Notes: generated by a model not told the origin, from the letters alone. DNA of 11,046 nt from Actinomycetota bacterium (GCA_009702525.1 WLHW01000042.1:1-11046); one strand, 5' to 3'; positions 1-7,931 are shown, numbered from the stretch's first letter. Numbers and translations are program-made.

Positions 1-153
1 AACGCCGAGCTCGCGAGCTGGCAAAGTAATGTGCTGTGGTTTTTCTCCATGGCCATAAATAACGGCAGGAACTAAACCGTCGCGACGGGCACGACGTGAT
101 GCGCCTTTACCAAATTCGGTACGAGTGACGCCATTGATAGTGATCTCTGCCAT
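1..153 (-). CDS. rplY: 50S ribosomal protein L25 (general stress protein CTC family), N-terminal part
   Basis: This is the N-terminal 51 codons of ribosomal protein L25, which binds 5S rRNA in the large subunit; the rest lies beyond the left edge. The visible protein starts MAEITINGVTRTEFGKGASR and continues with a basic stretch and VPAVIYGHGEKPQHI. This matches the L25 N-terminus, where R-E-x-G-K-G-x-x-R-R-x-R precedes G-x-V-P-A-V-x-Y-G. The start is the ATG at 153-151, set by a strong Shine-Dalgarno sequence 8 nt upstream. Actinobacterial L25 is usually the longer CTC form of about 200 aa, which cannot be checked here. It follows prs on the same strand after a 149-nt gap (154-302). That gap has no convincing terminator and no clear promoter, only a weak 5-bp hairpin (227-231 with 236-240), so read-through from prs is likely. 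In M. tuberculosis rplY also lies just downstream of prs. Confidence 0.93.
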   Translation of the reverse strand, partial: MAEITINGVTRTEFGKGASRRARRDGLVPAVIYGHGEKPQHITLPARELGV

Positions 154-160
154 TTTTATT

Positions 161-169
161 ACTCCTCTT
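161..169 (-). promoter_or_regulatory. Strong Shine-Dalgarno of rplY
   Basis: Read on the minus strand the bases are AAGAGGAGT, placed 8 nt before the rplY ATG. This is the clearest ribosome binding site in the window and fixes the rplY start. Most other genes here have weak or no such signal, so it fits a highly expressed ribosomal protein. Confidence 0.8.
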
Positions 170-302
170 AGTGGAAACTTCGGTTAGTACACAAAGTTCC
201 AGAAGGAGTTAAGTCCTACACCGTCGATTACGGAAGTAATTCATACCCTCGCCGGAACAAGCCAAAGGTTAGCCTGTAGGGCCGAGAATGTGCAAATTGC
301 GC

Positions 303-1283
303 TTAGGAGAGACCATCGAAGAGGCTGGTAACTGAGCCATCTTCGAAGACTTCACGAATCGCGCGCGCAATAAGTGGGGCGATTGATAGCACGGTCAGGC
401 CATCAAATTTTTGATCCTCTGAGATTGGCAGGGTATTTGTAATAACAACCTCAGATGCTTTGGATGCTTTCAAGCGATCAATGGCCGGGCCTGAGAGCAC
501 TGCGTGCGTTGCCGCAACAATTACATCTTTAGCTCCAGCTTCAAATAATGCATCTACAGCCTTAGTAATTGTGCCTGCGGTATCGATCATGTCATCAATA
601 ACCACGCATGTTTGGCCCTGTACATCGCCAACTACGCGGCCGGTAATTGATTCATTTGGAATCCGTGGATCACGAGTCTTGTGAATAAATGCAATTGGGC
701 AACCACCTAAAAGATCTGACCAACGTTCGGCAACGCGTACTCGACCAGAGTCTGGAGAGACGATTGTTAAACGTGAGCGATCTACTTTGCTGCCAACATA
801 GTTAGCCAACATGGGAAGTGCGAAGAGATGATCAACGGGACCATCGAAGAAACCTTGAATCTGTGATGTGTGAAGATCTACAACCATTAATCGATCGGCG
901 CCAGCAGTCTTAAAAAGATCGGCCATCAATCGCGCAGAGATAGGTTCGCGGCCACGGTGCTTTTTATCTTGACGTGCATAACCATAGAAAGGTGCGACAA
1001 CGGTAATGCGCTTGGCAGATGCGCGCTTAAGCGCATCGACCATGATTAGTTGTTCCATGATCTGCTTATTGACTGGTGCAGTATGGCTCTGTAAAACAAA
1101 TGCATCGCAACCACGAACTGATTCTTCGAAGCGAACAAAGATTTCGCCATTAGCAAAGTCATATGCAGACGTTGGCGTTAATTGGATGCCAAGTTCTGAG
1201 GCAACATCATCGGCTAACTCGGGGTATCCGCGACCTGTAAATAAACGCAATCGCTTTTCTGAGGATAACCGGATCTCGCCCAT
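303..1283 (-). CDS. prs: Ribose-phosphate pyrophosphokinase (PRPP synthetase)
   Basis: This enzyme makes phosphoribosyl pyrophosphate from ribose 5-phosphate and ATP in the cytoplasm, feeding purine, pyrimidine, NAD, His and Trp synthesis. At 326 aa it has the usual length for class I enzymes. Visible motifs are the catalytic flexible loop region PFYGYARQDKKHRGREPIS (residues 98-116), DLHTSQIQGFF (136-146, with the metal/ATP-associated His138), SPDSGRVRVAERW (176-188, the actinobacterial variant of SPDxGG), and the PRPP-binding signature VVIDDMIDTAGTI (227-239). The ATG at 1283 lies 2 nt beyond the glmU stop. A GAAGGG-like ribosome binding site is embedded in the glmU end, so translation is probably coupled to glmU. 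The glmU-prs pairing is widespread in bacteria and links UDP-sugar and nucleotide precursor supply. Confidence 0.97.
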   Translation of the reverse strand: MGEIRLSSEKRLRLFTGRGYPELADDVASELGIQLTPTSAYDFANGEIFVRFEESVRGCDAFVLQSHTAPVNKQIMEQLIMVDALKRASAKRITVVAPFYGYARQDKKHRGREPISARLMADLFKTAGADRLMVVDLHTSQIQGFFDGPVDHLFALPMLANYVGSKVDRSRLTIVSPDSGRVRVAERWSDLLGGCPIAFIHKTRDPRIPNESITGRVVGDVQGQTCVVIDDMIDTAGTITKAVDALFEAGAKDVIVAATHAVLSGPAIDRLKASKASEVVITNTLPISEDQKFDGLTVLSIAPLIARAIREVFEDGSVTSLFDGLS

Positions 1284-1285
1284 AT

Positions 1286-2704
1286 TTAGCCCTTCGTATC
1301 GCTAGCTTCGGCTGCTTGTGCAGACTTAGTACCTGCGCGCTTGCGCAGGACCCAACTTAATACATTTTTTTGCTTAGCTCTGCCAACTCCTATCGCCCCG
1401 GCTGGAACGTCTTCGGTTATCACTGAGCCCGCTGCTGTATATGCCCCATCGCCGATGGTGATTGGAGCCACCAACATTGTGTCGCTGCCTATACGCACAT
1501 GGTCACCCACGGTGGTGTGATGCTTTTCTACGCCGTCATAGTTAACAAAAATAGTTGCCGCACCGATATTTGTGCCCTCACCGATCGTTGCATCGCCGAC
1601 ATAAGACAGATGCGGCACCTTAGAACCAGTGCCAACGGTGGAGTTTTTCATCTCTACAAATGCTCCGGCCTTAGAGCCATCGCCTAAAACTGTTCCATTG
1701 CGCAAATAAGTAAATGGGCCGACCGTAGCGCCTTCGCCAATGACCGTACCCGTGGCGATGGATTCCAAAACGCTTGCACCCTCTTTGACCACACAGTCGG
1801 TCAAAGTTGTACGTGGCCCAATTACTGCCCCAGAGGCAATCTGAGTTGAACCCAGAATCGCACTGCCGGGATGAATCGTTACATCGTTAGAAAGGCTGGC
1901 AGTTGAATCGATCCAGGTTGTAGTCGGGTCAATAATAGTTACACCTTCGCGCATCCAATTTTCATTGATGCGATCGCGCAGAAGTGCGGCAGATTCAGCA
2001 AGTTGAATTCGATCATTAACGCCTAAAATTTCAGTGAAGTCATCGATAACAATTGCGGCTATCGATGCGCCTTGTCCTTTAAGAATTCCAATGACATCAG
2101 TTAAGTAAAGCTCGCCCTGTGCATTTGAATTCGTAATCTTGGAAATCGCACCAGCAAGTGCTGCGCTATCGAATGCGTAAACACCCGAGTTAATCTCAAA
2201 TATTATTCTTTCATCCTCGGTTGCATCTTTTTCTTCAACGATGCGTAAAAGCTCATCAGCATCATCACGAATGATTCGACCATATCCAGTTGGATCTGGA
2301 TGCTCGGCAGTTAACACTGACGCTGCAAATTTTCCAGAAACATGTGCATCTAGAAACTGTGCAAGTGATTGCCCGGTCAACATCGGAGTATCCCCGGCAA
2401 GAACTAAAACGGTTCCAGATGGAGTTTTCCCAGCAAGGGCCAGTTGAGCTGCATGGCCAGTTCCGCCGCGGTGCTCTTGAAATACTGTTGTTGCTGCCGG
2501 TGCAATATCGGCGATATGGGCTTCAACGCTTTCGCGACCAGAGCCAACAACTATTCGAAGATCACGTGGTGAAAGTTGTGAGACTGCGTGAACGACATGT
2601 CCTAATAAAGAGCGACCGGCAACGCTATGGAGAACTTTCGGTTGAGTTGATTTCATCCGCGTGCCTTCACCTGCTGCCAGGATAATCACGGTTTCAACGG
2701 CCAC
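1286..2704 (-). CDS. glmU: Bifunctional UDP-N-acetylglucosamine pyrophosphorylase / glucosamine-1-phosphate N-acetyltransferase
   Basis: GlmU acetylates glucosamine 1-phosphate and then joins it to UTP, giving UDP-GlcNAc for peptidoglycan. The 472-aa protein has both domains. The N-terminal uridyltransferase shows LAAGEGTRMKS (9-19), Lys23, AGDTPM (103-108, metal-binding Asp105), NAQGELYLTD (194-203) and Asn230. The C-terminal left-handed beta-helix has hexapeptide repeats from about residue 270 to 440. Its acetyltransferase residues match E. coli at an offset of +2: Arg335, Lys353, catalytic His365, Tyr368, Asn379, NYDG (388-391) and Lys394. A lysine- and alanine-rich tail (about 446-472) is typical of actinobacteria. 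The start is GTG at 2704, with AGGA 7 nt upstream. The gene begins 33 nt after the tRNA-Gln gene, is probably cotranscribed with it, and continues into prs. Confidence 0.97.
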   Translation of the reverse strand: MAVETVIILAAGEGTRMKSTQPKVLHSVAGRSLLGHVVHAVSQLSPRDLRIVVGSGRESVEAHIADIAPAATTVFQEHRGGTGHAAQLALAGKTPSGTVLVLAGDTPMLTGQSLAQFLDAHVSGKFAASVLTAEHPDPTGYGRIIRDDADELLRIVEEKDATEDERIIFEINSGVYAFDSAALAGAISKITNSNAQGELYLTDVIGILKGQGASIAAIVIDDFTEILGVNDRIQLAESAALLRDRINENWMREGVTIIDPTTTWIDSTASLSNDVTIHPGSAILGSTQIASGAVIGPRTTLTDCVVKEGASVLESIATGTVIGEGATVGPFTYLRNGTVLGDGSKAGAFVEMKNSTVGTGSKVPHLSYVGDATIGEGTNIGAATIFVNYDGVEKHHTTVGDHVRIGSDTMLVAPITIGDGAYTAAGSVITEDVPAGAIGVGRAKQKNVLSWVLRKRAGTKSAQAAEASDTKG

Positions 2705-2737
2705 GAGTGAATCCTATCGGTGGCCTTTGATTAGTTG

Positions 2738-2809
2738 CTCCGCCACCAGGTATCGATCCTGGACCCTGGGCTTCAAAGGCCCATGTGCTAGCCACTACAC
2801 AATGGCGGA
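2738..2809 (-). tRNA. tRNA-Gln (anticodon UUG)
   Basis: A full 72-nt cloverleaf can be drawn. The acceptor stem is TCCGCCA/TGGCGGA, the D stem GTGT/GCAC encloses a GG-containing loop, and the anticodon stem is TGGGC/GCCCA. The anticodon loop CTTTGAA gives anticodon UUG (window bases 2774-2776), which reads CAA and CAG. The variable loop is 4 nt and the T stem is CCAGG/CCTGG. The discriminator is G and the CCA end is not encoded (CAA follows), so it must be added by nucleotidyltransferase. The T loop reads ATCGATA, with A at position 54 instead of the usual T. The gene sits between the ispE terminator and glmU, on the same strand as both. Confidence 0.95.
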
Positions 2810-2825
2810 ACCCGTATTCTCCCTC

Positions 2826-2850
2826 ATAAAAGGTGGTGCTGATGACCACC
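2826..2850 (-). terminator. Intrinsic terminator after ispE
   Basis: Read on the minus strand, 11 nt past the ispE stop, is the inverted repeat GGTGGT-CATCAGC-ACCACC, a perfect 6-bp GC-rich stem with a 7-nt loop. It is followed directly by TTTTATG. This is a short but standard Rho-independent terminator. It separates the rsmI-to-ispE operon from the downstream tRNA-Gln-glmU-prs unit, whose promoter must therefore lie at about 2810-2830; I could not pick a clear -10 there. Confidence 0.7.
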
Positions 2851-2861
2851 GTGCCAATGAT

Positions 2862-3776
2862 TTAGGTGAGTACTTTTGCCCCGCCGACTGGCCCATATGC
2901 ACGAGCAACGCTACCGACTACGCCACTGGCCGTTAATGCAACGGCTAAATCCAGGCCGGCCTCTTCATCGGCTACAAGGAATGCAACGGTCGGGCCAGAA
3001 CCAGATACAAGTGCGCCTAGCGCGCCGTATTCCTGGCCAACATCTAAAACTAAACGAAGCGCTGGACGAAGTGAACAGGCTGCGGCTTGTAAGTCATTAG
3101 TTAACGATGCACCAACAGTTTTAGGATCAGCTGCTAATAAAGCTTGCATTAAAACTTCGTGAGTTTGCGGTTCGGTAATCTCTAACTCTGCCCGTAACCG
3201 ATCGCACTCTGCATACACGGCAGGTGTAGTAAGTCCAACTGAAGAAAGTGCTAAGACCCAGTGATAGGTTCCTCGAGAAAGTGCTGGTGTTAACTGTTCA
3301 CCATGTCCAGTACCGATAGCTGTACCGCCGCTTAACATAAACGGCACATCACTACCTAGTTGTGCAGCGATTTCTGCCATCTCTTCGCGATTCATTCCAA
3401 GTGAAAATAAATAATCAATAGCAACAATTGTTGCGGCAGCATCGGCACTACCGCCAGCCATTCCACCAGCAACTGGAATGGATTTCTTAATATCAATATG
3501 AACATTGATGTCTAAGTCATACTCCTTAGCAATCAATTCAGTTGCCTTTACGGCCAAATTTCTATTATCGGCTGGAACGCCATGGGTGTGATCGCCACTA
3601 ATTGAAATCGAAATGCCAGAATGTGGTTCGCCTAAAGTAACCGTAACATCATCGAAAATTGATATAGCTTGAAAGACTGTAACTACATTGTGATAGCCAT
3701 CGGCTTCTCGTGGGCCAACCGAGAGCTGCAAATTCACCTTTCCGGGTACGCGCACCGTGACGGTTTTAACTGGCAT
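2862..3776 (-). CDS. ispE: 4-diphosphocytidyl-2-C-methyl-D-erythritol kinase
   Basis: IspE phosphorylates the 2-hydroxyl of CDP-ME with ATP, a cytoplasmic step of the MEP isoprenoid pathway. Its product line leads to the polyprenyl carriers used for cell wall and mannosyl-lipid synthesis. The 304-aa protein has the GHMP-kinase signatures in order: PGKVNLQLSVG (11-21, with substrate-site Lys13), the ATP loop PVAGGMAGGSADAAA (101-115), GSDVPF (141-146, with catalytic Asp143) and the C-terminal glycine motif VSGSGPTVAF (257-266). The ATG at 3776 is 21 nt past the rsmA stop and is preceded by a modest AGGG. It is the last gene of the rsmI-metG-tatD-rsmA-ispE unit and is followed by an intrinsic terminator. 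The rsmA-ispE order is standard in actinobacteria. Confidence 0.96.
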   Translation of the reverse strand: MPVKTVTVRVPGKVNLQLSVGPREADGYHNVVTVFQAISIFDDVTVTLGEPHSGISISISGDHTHGVPADNRNLAVKATELIAKEYDLDINVHIDIKKSIPVAGGMAGGSADAAATIVAIDYLFSLGMNREEMAEIAAQLGSDVPFMLSGGTAIGTGHGEQLTPALSRGTYHWVLALSSVGLTTPAVYAECDRLRAELEITEPQTHEVLMQALLAADPKTVGASLTNDLQAAACSLRPALRLVLDVGQEYGALGALVSGSGPTVAFLVADEEAGLDLAVALTASGVVGSVARAYGPVGGAKVLT

Positions 3777-3797
3777 GAATTGACCCTATTACGTCGA

Positions 3798-4640
3798 TTA
3801 AAAAATGTCAGGTGCAGCGGTAGCGATGGCGCAAAAACTTGAAATCTCTAACGCTTCACCACGAAGGGTTGGATCAATGCCCGCCTTCATCACAATAGCT
3901 TCGGCGGCGGCTGAAGAGCCATAGAGCGATGAGAGCGCCGAACGCAGCATTTTTCGGCGTTGGGCAAAGGCGGCATCAATGATTGTGAATACTTTCTTGC
4001 GCAGAACTTCATCCCCCGGAGTTGGGCGGCGCGTGAAAGAAACAAGTTTGGAATCAACATTTGGTGCTGGCCAAAAAACTGAACGAGAAACCGCCCCCGC
4101 ACCTTTTACATCGGCCCACCACGCCGCTTTCACACTCGGGACTCCATACTCTTTTGTACCAGGACGACCAGCTAAGCGATCTGCAACTTCGGCTTGCACC
4201 ATGACAACCCCAGTTCGCAGAGTTGGAAAATTCTCAAGTAAGTGCAGCAGAACTGGCACTGACACGTTGTACGGAAGATTGGCAACTAAGACAGTGGGGG
4301 CTGAAGGAAGAGTAGAAAGCGTTAAAGCATCTTGATGAATGACAGTTAAGTTTTCAGGGCGGTCAAAGTTTTCTCTCACAGTTATTGGAAGTTGCCATGC
4401 AAGGCGATCATCAATTTCTACTGCCACAACCGAGGCTGCGCTTTCTAAAAGTGCCAAAGTAAGAGAGCCTAAACCGGGACCAATTTCCAAAGCGATGTCA
4501 TCGCTACCAACTTGGGCAGTCCGAACTATTTTCGTACAGATATTTGCATCAATTACAAAATTTTGACCGAGCGACTTAGAAGGTTTTAAATCAAGCGCAG
4601 CTGCTAGCTCACGGATTTGCTTAGCGCCTAGCAATGTCAT
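3798..4640 (-). CDS. rsmA: 16S rRNA (adenine1518-N6/adenine1519-N6)-dimethyltransferase
   Basis: RsmA (KsgA) uses S-adenosylmethionine to dimethylate two adjacent adenines in the 3'-terminal helix of 16S rRNA, a late check in 30S assembly. The 280-aa protein shows SLGQNFVID (23-31), SAM motif I EIGPGLGSLT (52-61), the acidic motif II VEIDDRL (74-80), motif IV NLPYNVS (121-127) and the C-terminal AFAQRRKMLRSAL (224-236). The tail extends well past this motif, as usual. Its ATG overlaps the tatD stop in an ATGA arrangement, so translation is probably coupled; a weak GGAAG lies 9 nt upstream. In many actinobacteria an rpf gene sits between tatD and rsmA, but here the two genes touch. Confidence 0.97.
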   Translation of the reverse strand: MTLLGAKQIRELAAALDLKPSKSLGQNFVIDANICTKIVRTAQVGSDDIALEIGPGLGSLTLALLESAASVVAVEIDDRLAWQLPITVRENFDRPENLTVIHQDALTLSTLPSAPTVLVANLPYNVSVPVLLHLLENFPTLRTGVVMVQAEVADRLAGRPGTKEYGVPSVKAAWWADVKGAGAVSRSVFWPAPNVDSKLVSFTRRPTPGDEVLRKKVFTIIDAAFAQRRKMLRSALSSLYGSSAAAEAIVMKAGIDPTLRGEALEISSFCAIATAAPDIF

Positions 4641-5497
4641 GGTACAAAACTTCCAAAGAGGCGTTCGGCGTTAGTACTTAATGCAACAGCAAGCTCACCA
4701 ACATCACTATTTCTCTCCGCTGCCATCGCGCGAACAATGGTTGCAATCTGTGCAGGTGTATTACCCGCACCACGATGTGGCATGGGAGCTAAGAATGGTG
4801 AATCTGTTTCAACGAGTAACTGATCAATCGGTACAAGCTTTACTGCTTCGCGCAGTGCTGGCGCATTTTTAAAAGTTAATGTACCTGCAAAAGAGAGCAC
4901 ATAGCCGCGTTCGATACATACTTTGGCCATGTCAACATCGCCTGAAAAGCAGTGAAAGATGGTCTTTTCCGGAGCACCAACTTCAAGTAATACGGATAAG
5001 ACATCATCGTGTGAATCACGATCATGAATGACTAGCGCTTTATTAGTCTTCTTAGCTAGTTCAATGTGCCATTTGAATGACTCTTGCTGGCGTGGTCGAA
5101 GTTCGACAGGGGTACGAAAATAATCTAAACCCGTCTCGCCAATTGCACGGACCCTTGGATGGTGTGCGAGTTCGGCAATGATGGCCCAATCAGCTTCAAG
5201 ATCCTTTACAACGGGTGCTTCGTTTGGATGTAAAGCGACCGCGGCTAAAACCGATGTGTTCCATTTTTCAGCCGCAGCTACACACCACCGCGATTGTTCG
5301 GCTGAATAACCAACTTGAACAATGCGGTCAACGTTGACTGATTTAGCTTCAGCAATTACATCGGCCACTTCTTGCGAATCTGGTGCAGTATCGGTGATGA
5401 TCTCCATATGCGCATGAGCATCAACGGTTGGAAAAGGAAGCGGCTCTGGCAAAGGTGCGCGCGGGCGATCAAGATCGCGGTTATGCCGATCAGCCAT
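4637..5497 (-). CDS. tatD: TatD family metal-dependent deoxyribonuclease
   Basis: TatD proteins are cytoplasmic TIM-barrel metallonucleases with 3'-5' exonuclease activity, linked in other species to DNA repair or turnover. The protein has 286 aa. Metal-ligand motifs are all present: DAHAH (26-30), GETGLDYFR (120-128, with Glu121), IHDRD (157-161, with His158), HCFSG (182-186) and ETDSPFLAP (230-238, with Asp232). The usual RGKRNEP segment after this is here HRGAGNTPAQ, a milder actinobacterial-type version. About 20 charged and proline-rich residues precede the barrel. The ATG at 5497 lies 5 nt after the metG stop, and I see no Shine-Dalgarno sequence upstream, so it probably depends on ribosomes finishing metG. 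The 3' end overlaps rsmA by 4 nt. The exact cellular substrate is unknown. Confidence 0.94.
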   Translation of the reverse strand: MADRHNRDLDRPRAPLPEPLPFPTVDAHAHMEIITDTAPDSQEVADVIAEAKSVNVDRIVQVGYSAEQSRWCVAAAEKWNTSVLAAVALHPNEAPVVKDLEADWAIIAELAHHPRVRAIGETGLDYFRTPVELRPRQQESFKWHIELAKKTNKALVIHDRDSHDDVLSVLLEVGAPEKTIFHCFSGDVDMAKVCIERGYVLSFAGTLTFKNAPALREAVKLVPIDQLLVETDSPFLAPMPHRGAGNTPAQIATIVRAMAAERNSDVGELAVALSTNAERLFGSFVP

Positions 5498-5502
5498 TGT
5501 TT

Positions 5503-7068
5503 TTAAGCGTTAGTTTCTAAACGAGGAAAGAGAACTGGCGTCTTAGTGACGTGCACACCCGGTGGCAATTGACCCCATGTTGCAACATCACTAATTTTTT
5601 GTTCACTGAGTGCACCTAGTGTTGCTTGAACACCGAGACTTTCCCACAAGATTTCACACGTTGCCGGCATCACTGGATGCAGCAATACAGCTAAAGCACG
5701 CAGTGACTCTGCCGTGTTATACAAAATTCCTTCAAGCGCGCTCTGATTTGCTGGATCCTTGGCCAGTATCCATGGCTCTTTCTCGGTGACATAACCATTT
5801 ACTTTCTTACAAAAATCCATGATTGCCAAGATTCCGCCTTGAAAATCTAGCGCGCACATTGCAGCATCAGCTTTTTCAACTGCAGTACGAAGAGCCTCTT
5901 GAAGTCCTACATCTGTACTTACTGCTGGGACTAGCCCACCACAGTATTTTTCAACCATCGCCGCAGATCGTGAGGCTAGATTGCCAAAATCATTTGCTAA
6001 TTCAGATGTGTATCTAGCTGACATATCTTCCCAAGAGAAAGAGCCATCGGTTCCGAAAGGGATCGCCCGTAAAAAGTAGTAGCGAAAGGCATCGACACCA
6101 AAGTGGTCGGTGATGTCTTTAGGTGCAATTCCAGTTAACTTGCTTTTACTCATCTTTTCTCCGCCGACTAACAACCAGCCGTGAGCAAAGACTTTCTTAG
6201 GTACATCTAAACCTGCGGCCATCAACATTGCTGGCCAAATCACTGCGTGGAAGCGCAAAATATCTTTACCTACTAAATGAACATCTGCGGGCCATGTAGT
6301 TGCAAACTTTTTTCCGCCTGGACTATCTGGTGCATCAGTCAAACCAACTGCAGTTGCGTAATTAAGAAGTGCGTCAAACCAAACATAGACAACTTGATCC
6401 GTATCCCACGGAACAGGAATGCCCCAATCAAAAGTCGAACGTGAGATTGAAAGATCTGAAACGCCTCCTTCAAGAAATGAAATAACTTCATTGCGCGCAC
6501 TCTCTGGCTGACACGCATCAGGATTAGCTCGATAGTGAGCTAGAAGTTGATCTGTAAAAGCTGAAAGTTTAAAGAACCAGTTATTTTCATTCACAAGTTC
6601 AATTGGCTTACTATGAGTGGGACAACATTTCTTTCCATCGATTTCGATTAAATCGCCCGGCAATTTAAACTCTTCGCAACCCACGCAATAGGGGCCCTCA
6701 TATTTTCCAGCATAAATATGTCCAGAGTCTTTTAACGACTGTAAAAACTTTTGAACTCGTTCAGTATGTCGAATTTCGGTAGTTCGAATAAAATCATCAT
6801 TAGCGATGTTTAAGCTGGCCCAGTTGGGCTTCCACGCATCTTCTACTAAGCGATCTACCCACGCTTGTGGAGCAGTGTTATTTTCTTGCGCAGTACGCAT
6901 AACTTTTTGACCATGCTCGTCAGTGCCAGTTAAAAACCAGACTGATTCACCTTTTTGCCGGTGCCATCGAGTGAGAACATCACCGGCTACCGTTGTATAA
7001 GCATGCCCGATATGCGGGGCATCATTGACGTAATAAATAGGCGTCGTTAAGTAGAAAGCTTTGCTCAC
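5503..7068 (-). CDS. metG: Methionine--tRNA ligase
   Basis: MetRS charges tRNA-Met, both initiator and elongator, with methionine. The 521-aa class I synthetase has the HIGH motif as PHIGHAYTT (18-26) and the KMSKS loop as GEKMSKSKLTG (303-313). The connective domain carries one zinc site, C128-x2-C131 with C149-x2-H152. The catalytic core also shows GTDEHGQK (48-55) and VWFDALLNYATA (229-240). The length matches the short dimerisation-domain-free enzymes of actinobacteria (M. tuberculosis about 519 aa). The start is GTG at 7068, overlapping the rsmI TGA by 4 nt as GTGA, so it is probably translated by coupling; only a poor AAGATGAG precedes it. It is followed closely by tatD, a conserved actinobacterial pairing. 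Confidence 0.98.
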   Translation of the reverse strand: MSKAFYLTTPIYYVNDAPHIGHAYTTVAGDVLTRWHRQKGESVWFLTGTDEHGQKVMRTAQENNTAPQAWVDRLVEDAWKPNWASLNIANDDFIRTTEIRHTERVQKFLQSLKDSGHIYAGKYEGPYCVGCEEFKLPGDLIEIDGKKCCPTHSKPIELVNENNWFFKLSAFTDQLLAHYRANPDACQPESARNEVISFLEGGVSDLSISRSTFDWGIPVPWDTDQVVYVWFDALLNYATAVGLTDAPDSPGGKKFATTWPADVHLVGKDILRFHAVIWPAMLMAAGLDVPKKVFAHGWLLVGGEKMSKSKLTGIAPKDITDHFGVDAFRYYFLRAIPFGTDGSFSWEDMSARYTSELANDFGNLASRSAAMVEKYCGGLVPAVSTDVGLQEALRTAVEKADAAMCALDFQGGILAIMDFCKKVNGYVTEKEPWILAKDPANQSALEGILYNTAESLRALAVLLHPVMPATCEILWESLGVQATLGALSEQKISDVATWGQLPPGVHVTKTPVLFPRLETNA

Positions 7069-7907
7069 GTGCTCATCTTATTCGCATCGACCACGGCGGC
7101 ATAAACAAGACGCTTAGCTATGCCAAATTCGGCGGCAACGCTGGCGATAGCGCCTTTGCGATCCATACCCGCGCCTTCAAATTCACGCACCCTGGCAACC
7201 ATATCGTCAGAGGTAACTGAAGCCGCATCTTTATCAGCACCAGCAATTACGAGCGTGATCTCACCCAAGACTTCGTGCGTATCGGCCCATGTTGAAAGTT
7301 CGCTCAAGGCACCTCTAATTGTTTCTTCATAGCGCTTTGTCATTTCGCGACAGATTGCGCCTTGTCGATCGGCTCCAAAAACATTTACTGCATCACTTAG
7401 CGAGTCACCGAGTCGGTGAGGCGCTTCAAAGAAAACCATGGTGCGCTCTTCAAAGCGAAGTTTTTCAAATGTTGCCAAACGTGCACCACTGCTACGTGGA
7501 GGAAAACCTTCAAAAGTAAATCGATCAGTTGGTAAGCCAGAAAGTGCAACCGCCATAGTTACGGCACTTGGTCCAGGGATAACCTGAACATCGATACCAG
7601 CTTTAATTGCATCGCGCATTAAACGAAAACCTGGGTCGCTAATTGTTGGCATGCCAGCATCTGAAACAACTAAAACTAGTGCGCCTGCTGAAAGCTCTTC
7701 CAATAGTTCACGTGTGCGATCCTCTTCATTTCCCTCGAAGAAAGACATCACTCGTGCCGTAAACGTCACATCGATATCCGTGCACAATCGGTGAAATCTG
7801 CGCGAATCTTCTGCGGCAATAATCGTGGCCTCTTCAATCGCTTTCTTGAGGCGAGCCGTAGCATCCGCAGGGTTACCAAGTGGGGTCGCAGCTAGGATTA
7901 AAGACAT
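7065..7907 (-). CDS. rsmI: 16S rRNA (cytidine1402-2'-O)-methyltransferase
   Basis: RsmI 2'-O-methylates C1402 in the 16S decoding centre using SAM. The 280-aa protein belongs to the tetrapyrrole-methylase superfamily and shows its motifs: ATPLGNPADAT (7-17), AAEDSRR (31-37), SDAGMPTISDPGF (82-94), IPGPSAVTMA (110-119) and FEAPHRL (160-166). The C-terminal alpha-helical domain is present and resembles a DNA-binding helix bundle (about 235-280). The ATG at 7907 is preceded by no good ribosome binding site. Only about 51 bp separate it from the divergent mannosyltransferase gene, so the promoter of this five-gene unit must lie inside that gap or the start of its neighbour. The divergent rsmI-pmt pair also occurs in M. 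tuberculosis (Rv1003/Rv1002c). Confidence 0.97.
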   Translation of the reverse strand: MSLILAATPLGNPADATARLKKAIEEATIIAAEDSRRFHRLCTDIDVTFTARVMSFFEGNEEDRTRELLEELSAGALVLVVSDAGMPTISDPGFRLMRDAIKAGIDVQVIPGPSAVTMAVALSGLPTDRFTFEGFPPRSSGARLATFEKLRFEERTMVFFEAPHRLGDSLSDAVNVFGADRQGAICREMTKRYEETIRGALSELSTWADTHEVLGEITLVIAGADKDAASVTSDDMVARVREFEGAGMDRKGAIASVAAEFGIAKRLVYAAVVDANKMST

Positions 7908-7931
7908 AGGCGCATCATCTCAGTAATTTTG

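Noticed and set aside
154..302. Possible leader regulator or promoter of rplY
   Set aside because: The 149-nt gap has only a weak 5-bp hairpin and a poor TATGAA box without a matching -35. There is too little to call a regulatory element.
1006..1305. 99-codon plus-strand frame over prs
   Set aside because: It is the shadow of a highly conserved gene and has low-complexity Ser/Ala-rich content.
2738..2809. tRNA-Gln as an integration site
   Set aside because: No integrase, direct repeat of the tRNA 3' end or foreign genes lie nearby; both flanks are syntenic housekeeping genes.
2290..2936. Plus-strand open frames of 131 and 91 codons over the glmU 5' end and tRNA-Gln
   Set aside because: They are antisense to glmU and run through a well-folded tRNA gene. 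No ribosome binding site or family resemblance supports them.
3979..4335. 118-codon open frame on the plus strand
   Set aside because: It is entirely antisense to rsmA, whose motifs are all present in the other frame, and its translation shows no recognisable domain.
7929..7931. TTG as the pmt start
   Set aside because: It has no ribosome binding site or suitable -10, and the ATG at 7959 gives a complete first membrane span with leaderless spacing.
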